From NCBI GenBank assembly GCA_963724495.1, contig CAVRUZ010000005.1, positions 351,712-415,711 of the forward strand: a stretch of 64,000 nt of DNA, in the 5' to 3' direction. The first letter of the stretch is position 1; every line of letters begins with the position of its first letter. Of the stretch, positions 61,178 through 64,000 are shown in pieces. The notes under the pieces were generated by a model. It was not told the origin of the DNA, did no database searches, and was given only the letters and a program-made list of their open reading frames with translations. Source of the DNA: CAVRUZ01 sp963724495 (GTDB lineage: Bacteria > Actinomycetota > Actinomycetes > Propionibacteriales > DAIQRJ01). The translations under genes and the position numbers were made by a program.

Positions 61178-62169
61178 CGGGGTAGGACCTCCGGTCGGGT
61201 GCGGACAACGTCCACCGGCTGGCCGCGTACGGCGGCGAGGATGGCCTCGCCGAACATCACCGAGCCGCGGGCCAGCGCCTCGTCCTTCCACCAGGCGCTG
61301 TGGGCGGTCTGCAGGATGCGCCCCTGGCTGAGGAGATCGGCGTGCTCGGCCGGATCGAGGACGATGTCGTCGACGGCGTAACCGCGGACGAGCCCGAGCC
61401 GGACTGACGCAACCATCGCGTCGGTGTCCACGAGCACGGCCCGTCCCACGTTCACGACGAACGCCCCCTGCGGAAGCTCCAGGAGTTCTTGCCGGCCGAG
61501 GATCGGCGGCTGTCCGGCGATGGTGGAGGCCGCGACGGCCACCAGGTTCGACGCATGGAGCAGGGTGGTGAGCGGGACCATCTCGACTCCGGACTCGACC
61601 GCCGCGGCAACCGCAGCAGGGTCGGTGTCGTTGCCGAGAACTGGGACTCCAAGACCGCGGAGCAGCTCGACCAGACGCGCGCCGATCCGGCCCACGCCGA
61701 TCACCCCGGCCACTCGCTGGGTCAGCTCCACCCCGCGCAAGCTGACCTCGGTCGAGGTCAATCCCCGGCTGCGGTCGTTCGCCAGGGAAATCCGGCAGGT
61801 CAGGGCCAGCAGCATCGCGAGTGCGTGCTCTGCCACCGCGTTGGTCGCGTAGTGGGGCAGCACGCTGAGCGAGATCCCCCGCCGCGCGAGCAGCTCGGCA
61901 TCGACATGCTCGTGGCCGGTGGCATAGACCACGACGTGCCGCAGGCCCGGGCACCGGTCGAGGAGCGAGTCGCTCAGTAGGGGCAGGGAGATGTTCGTCG
62001 CCGCCAGCACCTGCGCGCCCTCGAGCAGGGCGGCAGCAGCGGTCGGATCGGGAGAGTGCTGGCACACGACGAATCGGACCTCCGCGACTTCGTCGAGCTG
62101 CCGACGCAGGTCGTCGGACACGCTGTGGTGGCCCGCCCGGCTCAGGACGATCACTCGAGGTAGTGCCAT
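61174..62169 (-). CDS. D-2-hydroxyacid dehydrogenase family protein
   Basis: This 331-residue NAD-dependent dehydrogenase has an N-terminal ligand-domain half and the dinucleotide site VAGVIGVGRIGARLVELLRGLGVPVLGNDTDP. FVVNVGRAVLVDTDAMVASVRLGLVRGYAVDDIVLDP (catalytic Arg and Asp/Glu region) and a late His in LQTAHSAWWKDEA follow. It resembles D-lactate/phosphoglycerate-type enzymes acting on 2-oxo acids. ATG 62169. It is coupled to the membrane protein gene downstream. Confidence 0.85.
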   Translation of the reverse strand: MALPRVIVLSRAGHHSVSDDLRRQLDEVAEVRFVVCQHSPDPTAAAALLEGAQVLAATNISLPLLSDSLLDRCPGLRHVVVYATGHEHVDAELLARRGISLSVLPHYATNAVAEHALAMLLALTCRISLANDRSRGLTSTEVSLRGVELTQRVAGVIGVGRIGARLVELLRGLGVPVLGNDTDPAAVAAAVESGVEMVPLTTLLHASNLVAVAASTIAGQPPILGRQELLELPQGAFVVNVGRAVLVDTDAMVASVRLGLVRGYAVDDIVLDPAEHADLLSQGRILQTAHSAWWKDEALARGSVMFGEAILAAVRGQPVDVVRTRPEVLPR

Positions 62170-62222
62170 CGGCTCCTGTCCCGTCGTGCGGTGGGTTGTC
62201 CTTCTCGGCGGGTATGGACCCA

Positions 62223-63380
62223 TCAGCCTCGCGGAACGACCGACGTGGTGGTCGGCAGGCCGCTGTCGTCCAGGGTCACCAGGGCGACCGGGGGCGCACC
62301 CTCGATCACCGTCGTGTCCCCACCGGACGACTGGGGCAGCTCGGGTATCGACTCGAGCCGGCCCGAGTCCACGACGACGAGTGCCGGCCTGCCATCGGCA
62401 GCGCCGACCGTCACGGCCAGCGGTGGCGAACCGGCGGCATACCCGGTCCAGGGCACCGGCTTGCCGACCAGGACGCCGTCGGATCCGGCGAGCAGAATCG
62501 TCCCGAGGCTGGTGTCGAAGGTCCACCGACGCACGGAGAACGCGTCGACGGTGCCACCTGCCATGGACACCCGTCCACGGGCCTGCACTGCCATCGGCTC
62601 GTCCGCGCGGATCGCCACGTCGGTGGAGCCGCTGGCGCCGCTGGCGCATCCACGAGCGGTGTGGAGGGCGTTCACGGCACCGGTGAGCCCGGTGGCGTCA
62701 TTCGTCTCGACGGGCGCCTCCATGCCGGGCGAGGTGACCCCGCGGCCGCCGACTTCGTAGACGAGGCACTCCGGACGGTCGCCGCCGGCATCGGCAGGGA
62801 CGTAGGCCAGGCCCTCGGTCACCGTCAGCTCGTCGGCCGCACTCGACTGGGCAGCACTGCCGTCGATGTCGTGCACGGTGATGTCGGGTGTGCCCTTGGC
62901 GACCATGACCACGGTTCCGTCGCGTTTGCCCTGTGGGTAAAGCAGATTCGCCGGACGCACGGGCAGCGTCATCACCGGGTTGCGCGAGGACCACAGGCCG
63001 CTCTCGGTGACCTGCCACGACCGGCCGACCTTCCACATCGTGACGACCTTGTTGGCCCACGGGGCGTACTTCTCCTCGCTGGTCAACAAGACGATCGTCG
63101 GGGTGGCCGCGGCGCCGCCGGGCCCGTACGCACTGCCGGCGAACAGGATCGACTGGACGTTGGTCACGTTGCGCAGGGCGTCGGTGACGAAGTCCGCGTC
63201 GCCCACGAGTTCGCCCTGTGGCGCCCAGGCCGGGTTGTTGGCGAGGGCGTTGCGATACGCGGTCTCGGCGCGCAAGCCGGCGAGGTAGTGCCGCACCAGG
63301 GCGATCGTGCCGAGACCGACGACGAGCGCGATGCAGACGCCGATGGCCCAGGTGCGCTTACGGACGTGACGCAGGGCCAT
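62223..63380 (-). CDS. Membrane-anchored hypothetical protein
   Basis: This 385-residue protein has a basic N-terminus and one membrane helix (~residues 11-31, WAIGVCIALVVGLGTIALV). A ~350-residue extracytoplasmic part rich in beta strands follows (e.g. GTVVMVAKGTPDITVHDIDGSAA, GRPALVVVDSGRLESIPELP), resembling a beta-propeller-like surface protein. I do not recognise a family. ATG 63380. It lies 53 bases upstream of the dehydrogenase gene on the same strand. Confidence 0.65.
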   Translation of the reverse strand: MALRHVRKRTWAIGVCIALVVGLGTIALVRHYLAGLRAETAYRNALANNPAWAPQGELVGDADFVTDALRNVTNVQSILFAGSAYGPGGAAATPTIVLLTSEEKYAPWANKVVTMWKVGRSWQVTESGLWSSRNPVMTLPVRPANLLYPQGKRDGTVVMVAKGTPDITVHDIDGSAAQSSAADELTVTEGLAYVPADAGGDRPECLVYEVGGRGVTSPGMEAPVETNDATGLTGAVNALHTARGCASGASGSTDVAIRADEPMAVQARGRVSMAGGTVDAFSVRRWTFDTSLGTILLAGSDGVLVGKPVPWTGYAAGSPPLAVTVGAADGRPALVVVDSGRLESIPELPQSSGGDTTVIEGAPPVALVTLDDSGLPTTTSVVPRG

Positions 63381-63461
63381 GCCGTCGAACCTATGCGGCC
63401 GGTCGAGGCGACGCCGGGACGCACGACGGCAGCGGCCGGGAATGGCCGTCACCAGCCGCCG

Positions 63462-64000
63462 TCAGTCGGCGGCCGGGATCTGGAGGTCCGCCCGCACGAG
63501 GTAGTGGTCGCTCGGCCAGCGCCCGTCGATCGTGTCTCGTTCGACCGCCCAACCGGCGACGGCGATGTCGGGCGACACGAGGATGTGGTCGATCTGGCCC
63601 TCGTCGGTGCCGCCTGCGAAGGCGTGGTTCGTGCCGCCTGCCCCGTCGGGAACCGCCGAGACCCAGCCCTGCTCGCGCAGGAACTGCAGCGGTGGCGAGC
63701 CGGGCTCGAGGTTGAAGTCGCCGACGAGGATCCAGGCCCGGGCGTCGGCCTCGGCGGTGAGCCAGCGGTCGATGAGCCTGGCCGACCCCATCCGCGCGGT
63801 GTCGCCCTGATAGCAGAAGTGGGTGTTGGCGAAGCCGATCTGGGTGCCGGTGGGGCGATGCGTGGCCCGGGTGATGGTCACGATGCGCGGGAGGGTCGCG
63901 TCCCAGCCGACCGAACCGGGCGTCTCGGGCTGCTCGGAGAGCCAGTGCACGTCGGCGGAGTCGAGGGTCCAGTCCGGGCTGTTGACGAAGACCGAGCAGT
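63462..64000 (-). CDS. Endonuclease/exonuclease/phosphatase family protein, partial
   Basis: The frame is open to the right edge and the start is outside the window. The visible ~179 residues hold the C-terminal half of an EEP-fold enzyme: IGFANTHFCYQGDTARMGSARLIDRWL, ARAWILVGDFNLEPGSPPLQFL (GDFN, Asp/Asn), QIDHILVSPDIAVAGWAVERDTIDGRWPSDHYLV (IDHI and SDHY, final His). Substrates of this fold range from nucleic acids to phospholipids. With no start visible, neither signal peptide nor subfamily can be judged. Confidence 0.87.
   Translation of the reverse strand, partial: CSVFVNSPDWTLDSADVHWLSEQPETPGSVGWDATLPRIVTITRATHRPTGTQIGFANTHFCYQGDTARMGSARLIDRWLTAEADARAWILVGDFNLEPGSPPLQFLREQGWVSAVPDGAGGTNHAFAGGTDEGQIDHILVSPDIAVAGWAVERDTIDGRWPSDHYLVRADLQIPAAD

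Noticed and set aside
1..64000. CRISPR array or tRNA genes
   Set aside because: No regularly spaced short repeats and no complete cloverleaf-like sequence were found on reading both strands; only the large tandem duplication repeats.

Overview
The window is a 64-kb piece of a high-GC Gram-positive (Actinomycetota) chromosome. Supporting signs are the high GC content, the many GTG starts, the small SRP RNA, the gene order dnaX - ybaB - recR - DUF5063, two GAF-ANTAR regulators, and deazaflavin/F420-type oxidoreductases. An order such as Propionibacteriales is plausible, but the sequence read by eye does not settle it. No tRNA, rRNA, CRISPR array, insertion sequence or phage gene was seen.

Layout. 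(1) 1-3.1 kb: the end of a glucosidase-like gene, translationally coupled to a GH13 amylase-family gene, then an MFS exporter. (2) 3.2-31.7 kb: an accessory region rich in small membrane and stress-type proteins (DUF1269, DUF7144, two SHOCT proteins, GAP family, DUF1622, DUF6325, amphi-Trp). It also holds ion-transport genes (a two-TM K+ channel, a TMEM175-type channel, a cation/proton antiporter), a phospholipid group (cardiolipin synthase, lipid kinase, PAP2 phosphatase), an SPFH protein, a second MFS exporter, a CYTH-CHAD protein coupled to a ParA ATPase, and a HerA-like ATPase. Many genes here carry single-base frameshifts. (3) 31.8-33.8 kb: hydroxyacid-oxoacid transhydrogenase, a Ddn-like flavin/deazaflavin enzyme and a truncated CapD-like membrane fragment. 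(4) 33.9-45.86 kb: a tandem duplication of about 5.97 kb. Each copy carries a CE1-type esterase, a 674-residue putative carbohydrate-active protein coupled to a PhyH-type dioxygenase, an LLM-class F420 oxidoreductase and a GNAT acetyltransferase. The GNAT of the first copy is destroyed. (5) 45.8-54.6 kb: another GNAT, two GAF-ANTAR regulators, a fatty acid desaturase, a DUF6766 protein with two homologous halves, a PIG-L deacetylase, a GIY-YIG nuclease and three small-molecule kinase-like genes. (6) 54.7-64 kb: the SRP RNA, an ECF sigma factor with a SnoaL-like tail plus a VOC protein, then the housekeeping block dnaX, ybaB (frameshifted), recR, DUF5063, followed by a D-2-hydroxyacid dehydrogenase, two membrane proteins and an endonuclease/exonuclease/phosphatase gene cut by the window edge.

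How the genes fit together. The 24.1-28.2 kb minus-strand set makes and remodels phospholipids. The CHAD/ParA pair is a candidate positioning system for a polyphosphate body. The duplicated cassette looks like a catabolic or modifying pathway with doubled dosage, and the intact frames of both copies suggest it is useful. The concentration of one-base indels in about ten genes, including the widely conserved ybaB, means either that the accessory region is decaying or that the underlying sequence has residual indel errors. Long intact genes lie between the damaged ones.
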